Notes: generated from the sequence alone by a model not told the origin. Positions 34,653 through 43,742 are shown, counted from the stretch's first letter. The stretch: DNA of 64,000 nucleotides from CAITWD01 sp963727285 (GCA_963727285.1 CAVSFF010000009.1:558001-622000), one strand, 5' to 3'. Numbers and translations are program-made.

Positions 34653-35192
34653 ATGGCGCACCGATACCGCACGATCGCCCTGTCGGCGGTCGCCCTTGCT
34701 GCCGGTAGTGCCGTGATCGCCTTGGCTGGACAGGTCGTCCCGACCGGGTCGATGTCCGTCTCCGGCAATGGGTACGGCACCGTCACGATCCAGGGCAACG
34801 TCTGGGCGTTTGGCGCGATCGGCCGCGGCGGCCAGATCGAGGTCCGCACGACCCGGACGGCAGCCATCGTCGGCGTGGGTGGCCGGTCGCTGCGGGTCGG
34901 ACCACATCGTGACGTCGTGCTCTCGGTCGGCGCCGGCCGGCAGTTCGGTGTCTCGGCCCGCGCCGGGTCATTCTGGGTCGCCGTACGGGGACGCGCCGTG
35001 TCGGCGACGCTCGTCGGTGCGGGCCGGGTCGTCTTTACCGGACGGGGCACCTACACCTTTGGCTACGGCTCCCGCCACGTGGTCACGAGGGCGTGGCCGC
35101 GGGTTCCGGTGCAGCTCCGCCAGACGGGCGATCGCAGCGTTGTGGGACTCATCCCGAGAACCTCGATGGCACGAACGTCCGCAGCGGCGTGA
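34653..35192 (+). CDS. predicted exported beta-rich protein
   Basis: This 179-residue protein has an N-terminal signal-like segment (RTIALSAVALAAGSAVIALAG, about residues 5-26). The remainder is Gly/Val-rich with alternating strands (GNGYGTVTIQGNVWAFGAIGRGG, GRVVFTGRGTYTFGYG). No family recognised. It may be secreted or membrane-anchored. It lies directly upstream of a response regulator/kinase pair on the same strand (47-bp gap), so the two may be linked in expression or sensing. Confidence 0.6.
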   Translation: MAHRYRTIALSAVALAAGSAVIALAGQVVPTGSMSVSGNGYGTVTIQGNVWAFGAIGRGGQIEVRTTRTAAIVGVGGRSLRVGPHRDVVLSVGAGRQFGVSARAGSFWVAVRGRAVSATLVGAGRVVFTGRGTYTFGYGSRHVVTRAWPRVPVQLRQTGDRSVVGLIPRTSMARTSAAA

Positions 35193-35239
35193 TTGACTAC
35201 GCACGCAAGGGCGTCACAGCCAGGAGGTCACGGGTCCCC

Positions 35240-35947
35240 ATGACCGAAGCGGCAACCGATACCGAGCACATTCTGATCATCGAGGACGAGGCCAACATCG
35301 CCTCGTTCGCGCGTATGTACCTTGAGGCCGAGGGATTCCGCGTGTCGATCGCCGACCGTGGGGATACCGGACTCGCCGTGGCCCGCGACGAGCAGCCCTC
35401 CCTCGTGGTGGTCGACCTGATGCTCCCCGGGATCGACGGATTCGAAATCACCCGCCAGCTGCGGTCCGCGGGCCGCACGCCGATCATCATGCTCACCGCC
35501 CGCGACGATCCGATCGACAAGGTGGTCGGGCTCGAGATGGGGGCCGACGACTACATCACCAAGCCGTTCAATCCGCGCGAGCTGGTTGCCCGGATCCGGG
35601 CCGTGCTGCGCCGGTCCGAGAACGGGCAGGGGATCGGGGACGCCCCCGACGACAGGGTGATCACGCTTGGGGACCTTCAGATCGCACTCGGCGGACGCGA
35701 GGTGACCGTCGCCGAGACCACCGTCGCACTGACACCGAAAGAGTTCGACCTGCTGGTGCTCCTGGTCGAGAACCGCGGCATCGTCCTGACGCGCGAGCAA
35801 CTGCTCGAACGGGTCTGGGGCTACACATTTCTCGGCGATTCCCGCACGATTGACGTGCACATCCGCCAGCTTCGACGCAAACTCGGTGACGCGTGCCAGA
35901 TCGAGACCGTGTGGGGAACGGGATACAAGGTGGTGGCACCGCGGTAG
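35240..35947 (+). CDS. OmpR-family response regulator
   Basis: This 235-aa two-domain response regulator has a receiver domain at 10-122 with acidic pocket E15-D16, phospho-acceptor Asp59 (VVVDLMLPG), Thr86 and Lys108 (TKPF). The C-terminal winged helix at 140-235 has LTPKEFDLLVLLVENRG, LLERVWGY and DSRTIDVHIRQLRRKLG. The ATG at 35240 has AGGAGGT 11 bp upstream. It is followed immediately by its cognate histidine kinase. Confidence 0.95.
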   Translation: MTEAATDTEHILIIEDEANIASFARMYLEAEGFRVSIADRGDTGLAVARDEQPSLVVVDLMLPGIDGFEITRQLRSAGRTPIIMLTARDDPIDKVVGLEMGADDYITKPFNPRELVARIRAVLRRSENGQGIGDAPDDRVITLGDLQIALGGREVTVAETTVALTPKEFDLLVLLVENRGIVLTREQLLERVWGYTFLGDSRTIDVHIRQLRRKLGDACQIETVWGTGYKVVAPR

Positions 35948-35973
35948 ACCCGGCAGAGGGCCGCAGGTCGCGG

Positions 35974-37419
35974 ATGGCCCTGTCGATGCGCCAGACCCTC
36001 CGGGGACGGTTGCTGCTGGGGGCCGTCGTGGGCCTGCTCGCCGCTGCGGTGGTCTTTGCGATCGTCTCGTCAGGCCTGATCCGATCGCAGACGGCCCACG
36101 CGAGCCGCAAGGCGTTCGACGACCAGGCCCAGCGCATCGCCGCCCTCATCGGCACCGCCACGCTCGAGCAGGCCCTGACCGGAGATTGCCGGACCTACAC
36201 GTCCGCCGACCTTCAGGCATTCGTCGGCCCGGGGGCGCACCTGTACGTCGACTCACCGCCGCTGTGCCCTGGATCCGCCCAGCCGCTCGAGAACCTCCCG
36301 CGGGCCACCCAGGCCCAGATCGACGCCCAAACCCTGGCGGACCAGGGCTACCAGCACCTCGACTACCAGGTCCCGGGCGCGACAACCCCGACCGTCGCGA
36401 CGGCGGCGCCAATCCACGTCGACGGCAAGTCGCTCGGCGCCATCATCCTCACCAAGCCCGCATCGGCGGTCGCCACGCCATGGTCGGACGTCGTGCCAAA
36501 CCTGCTGCTGGCCACCCTGATCGGACTGATTCCGGCCCTCGCACTGACCTTTTGGATCACCGGACGCCTGACCCGCCCCCTTCGGACGATGGAGGCCGCC
36601 GCCGATCGGGTCGCCGCCGGCGACCTGGAGGCCTCGGTGCCGCCGGCCGGCACCGAGGAGCTCGATCACGTCGCCAGCGCCTTTAACGGCATGGTCGCCC
36701 GGCTGCGGGAGCGCGAGGACCGGTCCCGCGAGTTCCTTATGAACGTCACACACGACCTGCGCACGCCGCTGACGGCGATCCGCGGACACGCCGCGGCGCT
36801 GCGCGACGGCATCGTGCCCGCCGACGAGGTCGACCGATCGCTCGGGGCGATCGACAGCGAGGCAGCACGGCTCTCGGCAATGGTTTCGGACCTGCTCGAT
36901 CTGGCTCGGATGGACGCCAACCAGTTCCGGATCGAGCCCGCCACGGTCAACACCCACGAGGTCCTCGACGAGGCCTACGCCGCGCAGGTCGCCGTGGCCG
37001 ACGGGCACGGAATCACGCTTGAGACCGATATCGGCGCCCTACCCATGATCGTCACCGATCCCGAACGGTTCCGGCAGATCATCGACAACCTCCTCACCAA
37101 CGCGATCCACTGGACCCCGAGCGGCGGCACGGTGCTCCTGGAGGCACATCCCACGACCGCCGGCGGGGTGCACGTCAGCGTGTCCGACTCGGGTCCCGGC
37201 GTCCCCGCCGACCAGCGCGAACGCGTCTTCGCGCCGTTCCACGCCGAGCCGCATCCGGATGGGCACACGGGGTCCGGGCTCGGCCTGGCCATCTGCCGTC
37301 AGCTCGCCCGAACCCTCGGTGGTGACGTCGTCGTCGAGGACGCCATCGGTGGCGGGGCGACGTTCGCGATCACGCTGCCCGCCGCCGCACCCCCCGGGGC
37401 CCGCACGGCGCCGGCGTAG
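35974..37419 (+). CDS. sensor histidine kinase with HAMP domain
   Basis: This membrane sensor kinase (481 aa) is partner of the preceding response regulator. TM1 is at 12-34, an extracytoplasmic domain at 35-172 includes two Cys (72, 98) that may pair, TM2 is at 173-196 and HAMP at about 197-249. The HisKA motif VTHDLRTPL carries His260. The ATPase domain has the N box (IIDNLLTNAIHW), DSGPGVP and GSGLGLAI. ATG 35974 is chosen; the start could be 35986. The stimulus is unknown. Confidence 0.92.
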   Translation: MALSMRQTLRGRLLLGAVVGLLAAAVVFAIVSSGLIRSQTAHASRKAFDDQAQRIAALIGTATLEQALTGDCRTYTSADLQAFVGPGAHLYVDSPPLCPGSAQPLENLPRATQAQIDAQTLADQGYQHLDYQVPGATTPTVATAAPIHVDGKSLGAIILTKPASAVATPWSDVVPNLLLATLIGLIPALALTFWITGRLTRPLRTMEAAADRVAAGDLEASVPPAGTEELDHVASAFNGMVARLREREDRSREFLMNVTHDLRTPLTAIRGHAAALRDGIVPADEVDRSLGAIDSEAARLSAMVSDLLDLARMDANQFRIEPATVNTHEVLDEAYAAQVAVADGHGITLETDIGALPMIVTDPERFRQIIDNLLTNAIHWTPSGGTVLLEAHPTTAGGVHVSVSDSGPGVPADQRERVFAPFHAEPHPDGHTGSGLGLAICRQLARTLGGDVVVEDAIGGGATFAITLPAAAPPGARTAPA

Positions 37420-37563
37420 CCGGCATCGGGTTCGCCCCACGGCGAGCCAGGACGGCGAGATCTTCGCCCCAGGGCCAACGAACGCCGGCACCGGCAGGGG
37501 CATACTCATCTACGACGACGGGGTGGAGTGCACTGCCGACCTGGTCATCCCCGTAATCCACGT

Positions 37564-37599
37564 CCCCAGATCAACGCGTGCCCCCGCGTTGATCTGGGG
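37564..37599. terminator. long perfect hairpin overlapping the end of the hydrolase gene
   Basis: A perfect 15-bp stem (arms CCCCAGATCAACGCG and its complement) with a 6-nt loop lies between the convergent kinase gene (ends 37419) and amidotransferase-type hydrolase gene (stop at 37571-37573, inside the stem). It is a likely bidirectional terminator; on the plus strand AAAA follows one base later. Confidence 0.65.
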
Positions 37600-38335
37600 C
37601 AAAATTCCCGCCGGCATCCCGATGCCGGCGCGCTGCATCCACGAGGCTGGCGATCACGGACGAGTCCGGATCCGCCTCGGGATGCCACTGCACACCCAGC
37701 AGGAAGCCGCCACGCCCCTCGGCCGCTTCGACGACGCCGTCTTCGGACCAGCCCGAGGCCACGAGTCCGTCACCGAGCTCATCGATCGCCTGGTGGTGGT
37801 GCGAGACCACACGGTGGACCGGAGCGCCGGTCGCGCGTGCGGCGAGTGACCCGGCTGCAAGGTGTACATCGTGCGCGTTGCCCTCGAAGCGACCGATATG
37901 CCGGCGATGGATCTCGTCTGCCAACTCGTCCGGGAGGTGCTGGCGCAACGTTCCGCCGCGGGCCACGTTGATGATCTGCAGGCCCCGGCAGATTCCCAGG
38001 ACGGGAACCCCGCGCTCGGCCGCCGCCAGCACCAGCGCGATCTCGACACGGTCCCGGGCGGGCTGCGGCGGTTCGCTGTCGGGGTGCGGTTCCTGCCCGT
38101 AGCGGTCGGCGGCGATGTCGGCACCCCCCAGCAACAGCAGCCCTTCGATCCGGTCGACCACGGGCCCGGGATCATCGATCAGGGCGGGGTCCGGCGGGAT
38201 CAGCATCGTCCGCGCACCGGCCGCCCACACCGCCTCGAGGTAGTTGGCCGCGACCACGGCCGCGGCCATGTCCCAGACCGCCCAGCGCGCGCGCTCGAGC
38301 GGCGTACAGACCCCGATGACGACCGCTCCGCTCAT
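37571..38335 (-). CDS. peptidase C26 / gamma-glutamyl-gamma-aminobutyrate hydrolase-like
   Basis: This class-I glutamine-amidotransferase-fold hydrolase (254 aa) resembles PuuD. The nucleophile Cys is in VLGICRGLQIINVARGG, the catalytic His in LGVQWHPEAD, and LLLLGGADI is the usual oxyanion-side motif. Substrate probably a gamma-glutamyl amide, not proven. The start at 38335 overlaps the stop of the J-domain gene (ATGA); an ATG at 38347 is upstream. A long hairpin covers its stop. Confidence 0.87.
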   Translation of the reverse strand: MSGAVVIGVCTPLERARWAVWDMAAAVVAANYLEAVWAAGARTMLIPPDPALIDDPGPVVDRIEGLLLLGGADIAADRYGQEPHPDSEPPQPARDRVEIALVLAAAERGVPVLGICRGLQIINVARGGTLRQHLPDELADEIHRRHIGRFEGNAHDVHLAAGSLAARATGAPVHRVVSHHHQAIDELGDGLVASGWSEDGVVEAAEGRGGFLLGVQWHPEADPDSSVIASLVDAARRHRDAGGNFAPDQRGGTR

Positions 38336-38931
38336 CGCACCTTCCACCCGATGTCGGTGTGCTCGCCGTGAACGACGACGTACCGGGCCGACCGTCCGTC
38401 GGGGCGGAACACCACCGACACGGTCTCCGCATCGGCGAGCGCCAGCTCGGGGGGCAATCGGCGGATGACGACGTCCGACATCCGCCCTGCACCGTCGGCC
38501 AGCCGAAGCCGATGGCGCCCCGTGATGAACCGCATCTCGAGCTCCGGACGCCCGATCAGACGCGCGCCCACGATCGCCGGAAACTCCTGACCGCAGGCCG
38601 GGCAGCGCACCGAGACCCGGTCACCGTCCTGATCCGGGATCACCGCGAGCGTCGCGCATGCCGGGCATGGCAGCTCGCGTACGAGCGCCCGCGCCGTGAC
38701 CTCCCCGTCGACCCGGGTGCGGTCGTAGCGGGCCCGTGCGTCGGGATCCCCGAGCACCTGCCACGCCGCGTTCACCCGTCGGGTCATCTGGTCGGCCCGG
38801 TCGCGCAACCCCGGATCGGTGAAGCGGTCGGGGTGGTACACCTGGATCGCGAACCGCCACGCGTCGTGGACCTCGTCACCGCTCGCGTCGGGAGCGATGC
38901 CGAGGGCCAGGTAATGGTCGGGCCGGCTCAC
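38332..38931 (-). CDS. J-domain protein with zinc ribbon
   Basis: This is a DnaJ-like cochaperone of 199 aa. The J domain occupies residues 3-70 (DHYLALGIAPDASGDEVHDAWR, HPD motif in YHPDRF, ending ARARYDR). Two CxxC knuckles follow (CPACATL and CPACGQEF, about 88-118), then a beta-rich C-terminus. It lacks the Gly/Phe region and client domain of DnaJ. GTG 38931 is chosen. It is co-translated with the downstream hydrolase gene. Specialised partner of DnaK by inference. Confidence 0.85.
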   Translation of the reverse strand: MSRPDHYLALGIAPDASGDEVHDAWRFAIQVYHPDRFTDPGLRDRADQMTRRVNAAWQVLGDPDARARYDRTRVDGEVTARALVRELPCPACATLAVIPDQDGDRVSVRCPACGQEFPAIVGARLIGRPELEMRFITGRHRLRLADGAGRMSDVVIRRLPPELALADAETVSVVFRPDGRSARYVVVHGEHTDIGWKVR

Positions 38932-38973
38932 GCGGGCAGCGTAGCGCGGAGATGCCCACACTCGAGCCCGGAA

Positions 38974-40344
38974 CTATCCGGAAAGGATCCCGCAGGGCCC
39001 GAAGATCGACCCGCTGATGTTCGACACCGACCCCGCGCCGCTGACTTTGATGCAGTCGCCCGACTTAAACGGCTTGCCGACATACTGCGCCTTGCCATGG
39101 GTGTCGACGTGGACGACGCGGAACTGGCCCGGGCTCGCGCCGGGGACACTGCGGCCCACCGCCAGCCCGTGGCCGTAGCCGCTGCGATAGCCGGCCGACC
39201 GCGCGGCGTTCGCGCCGCGGTTGCCGATCGCCCACCCCGCGGCCCCGCCGGCGATCAGCAGCGCGGCACAGGCGAGCACCACCGCCGTCCGCAGTCGCCG
39301 TGACCGCGGTGGCGGCGGGTCGTCGACCCCCGGCAGATCCACGAGCCCGACTTCGGTTCGGGCCACCGACCCTTCGACCCGGGTCAACCCGTCACTGGCA
39401 TCGACCCGCGTCATCCCGTCGCTGACCCCGACACGCGTCACCGCCGCATCACCGTCGCCGCTGAGGGCACCGCCCCAACCGGCCGCCCCGACGACCGTGT
39501 GGGCCTGGTCGGGAGCAGGCGGCGTCCAGCCCGCCAGGGCCACCCGGAGGGCATCGACGACATCGCATGCCAACACCGGCCGATCGGCGGGGTCCTTTGC
39601 AAGAGCCGGGGTCAGTGCCGCGTCGATACCCGGCGGCAGGTGCGCGTTGACCGACCGCAGCGACGGTGCGTCCTCGCGGACGTGTGCGACCAGGACCGCG
39701 CTCGCCTGCCGATGCACGAACGGCGGCCGCCCGCACAAGACCTCGAATGCCAGCACGCCGAACGCATAGATGTCGGACGCGGCGGTGGCGGGGTGCCCTT
39801 CGGCCTGTTCGGGCGAGACGTATTCCACCGTCCCGAGCCAGTCGCCGCGTCGGGTCAGCCCGGGAACGTCGTCCATGCGGGCAACGCCGAAGTCGGACAG
39901 GTAGGCGCGGTCGTCGAGATCCAGCAGAACGTTCGCCGGTTTGATGTCACGGTGTACGAGCCCGTGGTCGTGCGCCGCATCCACCGCCGAGGCGACGTCG
40001 TCGAGGATCGCGATGGCGCGCGCGGGCGGCAGCGCGCCGAAGCGGGCCACCAGTTCCGCCAGCGACGGACCGGGGACGAGCCGCATTGCGATAAACGGTA
40101 CCCCGTCGACGTCGCCGGACTCGTAGACGGTGACGATGCGGGGGTCGTCGACGCGCGCGGCGGCGACGGCCTCGCGCCGAAAGCGCGCGAGCTTGCCCGG
40201 GTCGTCACGCTCGTCGAAGACCTTGAGGGCCACGTCGCGCTCGGTGGCCGCCTGGCGTGCCCGGTACACGGTCGCCTGACCGCCACGCCCCAACTCCGCC
40301 TCGATCACGTAGTGGCCGAACTGCTCGCCCGGGACTAGCTGCAC
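38974..40344 (-). CDS. transmembrane Ser/Thr protein kinase (PknB-like)
   Basis: This Hanks-type kinase has 456 aa. The Gly loop GRGGQATVY is at 19-27, Lys41 in VALKVF, the catalytic HRDIKPANV at 131-139, DFG at 151-153 and the activation loop to SPEQ. A linker with three 9-residue repeats of Thr-Arg-Val (302-324) precedes a TM helix at about 353-372. An extracytoplasmic domain of about 80 residues with two Cys (431, 451) follows. No PASTA repeats. No phosphatase gene is adjacent. Confidence 0.93.
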   Translation of the reverse strand: MQLVPGEQFGHYVIEAELGRGGQATVYRARQAATERDVALKVFDERDDPGKLARFRREAVAAARVDDPRIVTVYESGDVDGVPFIAMRLVPGPSLAELVARFGALPPARAIAILDDVASAVDAAHDHGLVHRDIKPANVLLDLDDRAYLSDFGVARMDDVPGLTRRGDWLGTVEYVSPEQAEGHPATAASDIYAFGVLAFEVLCGRPPFVHRQASAVLVAHVREDAPSLRSVNAHLPPGIDAALTPALAKDPADRPVLACDVVDALRVALAGWTPPAPDQAHTVVGAAGWGGALSGDGDAAVTRVGVSDGMTRVDASDGLTRVEGSVARTEVGLVDLPGVDDPPPPRSRRLRTAVVLACAALLIAGGAAGWAIGNRGANAARSAGYRSGYGHGLAVGRSVPGASPGQFRVVHVDTHGKAQYVGKPFKSGDCIKVSGAGSVSNISGSIFGPCGILSG

Positions 40345-40524
40345 GAAGCCTCGCCTGATCTCGCCATACCCCGATGGTACGCAAGCTGCACGGGTTGTCC
40401 CACTCCCGCGGGCGTCCGCAATGACACTTGCCCCAGCAACTATCCCGCCGGACGGCTATCGTCTGCCGCGGGCGCGCCCCGACCAACGTCCGTCAACCGA
40501 ATTGTGATCGACCCGAGGAGCACG

Positions 40525-40731
40525 ATGAGCACCACTCAGATCCGCACTCTGGACAACGGCCCGCTACTGGTGACGGGGTCCATAACGCTCTCCGACGCCG
40601 ACGGTGGTGCATTTGTGACCGAGCAGGAGACCATCGCCCTGTGCCGCTGTGGGCACTCGGCCAACAAGCCGTTTTGCGACGGGGCCCACAAGAGCAACCA
40701 GTTCGCAGACAGCTGCCGCTCGGACGGCTGA
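40525..40731 (+). CDS. CDGSH iron-sulfur domain protein
   Basis: This 68-residue protein has one CDGSH-type [2Fe-2S] site: Cys40, Cys42, Cys51 and His55 in CRCGHSANKPFCDGAH, matching the C-x-C-x2-S/T-x3-P-x-C-D-G-x-H signature. It probably acts in electron transfer or Fe-S trafficking. ATG 40525 has GAGGAG upstream. It stands alone, divergent from the kinase gene. Confidence 0.92.
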   Translation: MSTTQIRTLDNGPLLVTGSITLSDADGGAFVTEQETIALCRCGHSANKPFCDGAHKSNQFADSCRSDG

Positions 40732-40834
40732 AGCCGCGGGCAGGCCGCGGGGTTGAGGCGAGAACCCCTGCGGTCGCGAGAGACCGCTGGATCACCTGCC
40801 GCCTCGCGCACCGGCAGGAACGGGGTCCGGGACG

Positions 40835-40863
40835 CCCCGGGGTGGGTACTCCCCACCCCGGGG
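40835..40863 (-). terminator. hairpin downstream of cold-shock gene
   Basis: A perfect 12-bp stem (CCCCGGGGTGGG and complement) with a 5-nt loop starts 14 bp after the stop of the minus-strand cold-shock gene. It is a strong GC hairpin without a U-run. Confidence 0.65.
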
Positions 40864-40877
40864 AACCCGACAGGGTC

Positions 40878-41081
40878 CTAGATGAGCTGGACCTGCTGGG
40901 CCTGCGGGCCCTTGGGGCTTTCGCCCGCCTCGTACGAGACGCGCTGGCCCTCTTCGAGGGTCCGATAGCCCGTGGACTGAATCTCGGAGAAGTGCACGAA
41001 CAGGTCCTTGCCTCCGTCGGCCGGGGTAATGAACCCGAAGCCCTTGTCAGCGTTGAACCACTTCACGACGCCTTCCGGCAT
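40878..41081 (-). CDS. cold-shock protein (CspA family)
   Basis: This 67-residue single-stranded nucleic-acid-binding OB-fold protein has RNP1 KGFGFIT and RNP2 DLFVHFSEI, start MPEGVVKWFNADK and end GPQAQQVQL. It is an RNA chaperone. ATG 41081 gives the canonical start, with AGGTGGAAAG upstream. About 300 bp of untranslated sequence separates it from the next gene, as often seen with long csp leaders, and it contains a short CCCC-TTCG-GGGG-type hairpin (about 41175-41190). Confidence 0.95.
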   Translation of the reverse strand: MPEGVVKWFNADKGFGFITPADGGKDLFVHFSEIQSTGYRTLEEGQRVSYEAGESPKGPQAQQVQLI

Positions 41082-41402
41082 GTTGCTTTCCACCTTTTTC
41101 GGCGAGGAAACCCTGGACATCTCGGCCGAAATTCATGCCTTACGACGCCACTGCTGTTCCGCGCTATTCATTCCCCCCGAAGGGGTGTTCGACGATAAGC
41201 GTACTCCACGTGACCGTGGATGACCGCCCGAAGACGTAATACCGTGTGTTTTGGGCGGACGGAAGCCCCTGCGACCGGCATTCCGGCACGTGTGTCGAGC
41301 AAATTCCCGCGGAATTGTCCCGGCGTCGCGTCTCTGCGGCCACGCCGGACGACGGTTCGGGACGGCCAAGGTCCCGCCCGCGGTCGTCTAGAGTGCCCGC
41401 AG

Positions 41403-41762
41403 ATGAACGGGTTCACGCGCCTTGTGATGCTGCTCGCGGCAAACGTCGTCGCCCTCTGGGTCGCCGACCGGTTGGTCAGCGGGTTCAGCATCGACCACAT
41501 CTGGCCGACCCTTGTGGTCGCCGGCCTCGTGCTCGGCCTCCTCGACTGGCTCGTCAAGCCGATCATTACCCTGCTGGCGCTGCCGTTCGTGATCCTCACG
41601 CTGGGGCTGCTGCTGATCGTCATCAATGCGGCGATTCTCGGCCTCATGACCGTGCTGGTCTCGGGGGTCTCGCTGAGCGGCTTCTGGGCCGCGATCTGGG
41701 CCGCGTTGATCATCTCGATCGTCAACTGGATCCTGATCACGGCACTCGGCCTCAAGGACTGA
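41403..41762 (+). CDS. phage-holin-IV/YvlD-like small membrane protein
   Basis: This 119-residue protein has four hydrophobic segments and the family marks VADRLVSGFSIDHIWPTLVVAGLVLGLLDWLVKPIITLLALPFVILTLGL. It matches the YvlD/phage holin family 4 group of envelope proteins of unknown function, which is widespread in bacterial chromosomes and does not itself indicate a prophage. ATG 41403 is the first credible start. Confidence 0.82.
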   Translation: MNGFTRLVMLLAANVVALWVADRLVSGFSIDHIWPTLVVAGLVLGLLDWLVKPIITLLALPFVILTLGLLLIVINAAILGLMTVLVSGVSLSGFWAAIWAALIISIVNWILITALGLKD

Positions 41763-41819
41763 CCCGGTGGCGGCGGCACGCCCATCGCCAACACGCCTCG
41801 CAATCCGCAGGAGCAGATA

Positions 41820-42335
41820 ATGGACACATGGGACGCCATCCGCGCACGCCGCAACGTGCGCGACTTCTCGGACCGTCCACTTCCCGACGCCGATCTCGAC
41901 CGGATCCTCGAGGCCGGGCGTCGCGCCCCCTCGGCGCGAAACACGCAGCCGTGGGACTTCGTGGTCGTAACCGACCGGCAGCGCCTGATCACGCTCTCGG
42001 GAGTGTGGCGCGGGGCGGGCCACATCGCCCGCTCGGCGGCAACCGTCGCCCTCGTGGCCCCACGCCCGACCGACGAGCGCCAGGCCGGTCTGATCCAGTT
42101 TGACCTCGGGCAGGCGTCGATGGTGATGGCCGTCGCGGCCGCCGACCTCGGGATCGGCAGCGGCCACGCCGCCGTCAGCGACCAGGTACTGGCGCAGTCG
42201 CTGCTCGGCTTTCCCGACTCCCACTACCTCGCCTACCTGCTCGCGCTCGGGTATCCGGCCGACCGGCCGCTCAGGCCGCTGACGCGAATGGATCGCCGCA
42301 GCTTCACGGACGTCGTCCACCGCGACCGCTGGTAG
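41820..42335 (+). CDS. nitroreductase-family protein
   Basis: This FMN-dependent nitroreductase-fold protein of 171 aa starts MDTWDAIRARRNVRDFSDRPL, with RRAPSARNTQPWDFVVVTD giving the FMN phosphate-binding region. DLGQASMVMAVAAADLGIGSG and LGYPADRPLRPLTRM are typical. The cofactor and fold are certain enough; the natural substrate is unknown. It follows the small membrane gene by 57 bp. Confidence 0.9.
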   Translation: MDTWDAIRARRNVRDFSDRPLPDADLDRILEAGRRAPSARNTQPWDFVVVTDRQRLITLSGVWRGAGHIARSAATVALVAPRPTDERQAGLIQFDLGQASMVMAVAAADLGIGSGHAAVSDQVLAQSLLGFPDSHYLAYLLALGYPADRPLRPLTRMDRRSFTDVVHRDRW

Positions 42336-42601
42336 GACCGAGATGCCCCGACCGGCACACCGGGATCCCCATGCCTGACGCAATCGCCCCGACACCCCGC
42401 AACCGCGCCGAGCACCCGTCGTGGTGGAAACGGCCGCGCGGTTGGGCGTGCGGGCTGATGATCGATCCTTCAAAACCGGCTTAAAGAAGGCGATTTCACA
42501 ATGGAAATAGGTCCGGCCGTTTCGGCCCGGCCGTACCCGGCCGTCGTGTCAGCGGGCTTCGACGGACGGCCCGGCCCTAGGGGCTCCCTCGTAGGGGGAC
42601 C
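42336..42601. other. intergenic stretch with GC palindromes and terminator hairpin
   Basis: The 265 bp between the convergent nitroreductase and DUF998 genes hold no credible ORF. A relatively AT-rich patch (about 42460-42510) is followed by repeated GGCCGG/CCGGCC elements. A hairpin of arms CCTAGGG (42576-42582) and CCCTAGG (42600-42606) touches the DUF998 stop and probably ends that transcript. Confidence 0.5.
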
Positions 42602-43336
42602 CTAGGACGGCCGGACGGCCCGGCCGCGCTGACTTCCCTGCGAGGTCGGAGCGTTTCTCTGCAGGAGGATGACGGCCAGTACGACGAGCCACAACAGCCA
42701 TGCGCCGATGGAGACGCGCTCCGACAGCCCCAGCCACGGTGTGGGTTCGCCCTTGGGAATCCTCGGCGATTGCGTACCCGTGTACCCGCCGAACCCGAGG
42801 ACCACGACGGCGGTGATGAGGGAGTACACCCGGAACCATCGACCGAATGCGGCGGCTCCGAATGCGAGCTGCGAGAGAATCAGGATGATCGTCGCCACCG
42901 TCAGGATGATGTGTCCGACGTCGTTGATCGGCGTGGTTCCGTTGACCATGTCCGCGCGTGAGGTCATCGGGAACGGCAGCCACAACACGCCCACGATCCC
43001 GAACGCGATCAGCAGGTCGCCCGTCACCCGGAGCGAGCGCTGATTGCCGCTCGACTTCCGCACGCCGATCCCGAATGCGACCATCAGCGCCGTCCAGACC
43101 GGCAGCATAATCATGAGGAAGGTTCGGGTCGGAGCGCCGGTCGCGGAGAGCTCGCTGACGGCTTGCGAGGTGCGGCTGTACCCGGAGTAGAACGTCGCGG
43201 CGATAGCGTCGTTGGCGACCACGTAAGTCACCGCATACGCGACACCGCAGAGGAGCAACCCCTGTACGAGCGTGATGCGATCGCGGGCGGCGGTACCCCG
43301 CGTGGCTTCCAGGGCGGGCCGGTGCGCGGTTGACAT
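42602..43336 (-). CDS. DUF998 integral membrane protein
   Basis: This 244-residue protein has about six hydrophobic segments and matches the DUF998 group (YSGYSRTSQAVSELSATGAPTR, FPMTSRADMVNGTTPINDVGHIILT). Membrane role unknown. ATG 43336 has GGAGGG upstream. The 5' side of this gene opens into the accessory islet. Confidence 0.8.
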   Translation of the reverse strand: MSTAHRPALEATRGTAARDRITLVQGLLLCGVAYAVTYVVANDAIAATFYSGYSRTSQAVSELSATGAPTRTFLMIMLPVWTALMVAFGIGVRKSSGNQRSLRVTGDLLIAFGIVGVLWLPFPMTSRADMVNGTTPINDVGHIILTVATIILILSQLAFGAAAFGRWFRVYSLITAVVVLGFGGYTGTQSPRIPKGEPTPWLGLSERVSIGAWLLWLVVLAVILLQRNAPTSQGSQRGRAVRPS

Positions 43337-43564
43337 TGGGATTCCCTCCGGACCACCGGGCGCACCGGCGGCGTATCGCTGACCACGGAGTGATCGTCTC
43401 GCTGGCGGGGCTTCCGGAGCAACCGTGGTTAAACGTAGAGCGATGCCAATAAACCCGGAGCCAGCCCGCGCCCATCCGTCCGAGGAACGATCGTCGGATC
43501 GGCCTAGATGCCCGATCGCCCCTCGATACGCCCCGTCGACGACCCTCGGATCGAGCTCGGACAT

Positions 43565-43587
43565 CTAGCCCACGTACGGTGGGCTAG
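43565..43587. repeat. perfect 9-bp inverted repeat (hairpin)
   Basis: CTAGCCCAC and GTGGGCTAG flank a 5-nt GTACG loop. It lies at the left end of the islet with no gene end next to it, so it is a palindromic element or islet boundary structure rather than an obvious terminator. Confidence 0.5.
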
Positions 43588-43742
43588 GGCGAGAGAAGAT
43601 CCGTCCGACATACCGGCCCGCATGTCTCGGACGATTCCGACCCGTAGAGCCCATGCCGTACAAGCTGGCCGGCCAGGATGTACAACCACCGGGGTGGAAG
43701 GTCGGCGGGCCACCGCTGACAGCCCCTGGGCCTACTGCTCAC

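Noticed and set aside
41403..41762. Prophage indicated by the holin-like protein
   Set aside because: YvlD/holin-4-like proteins are ordinary chromosomal membrane proteins; no other phage structural genes are present.
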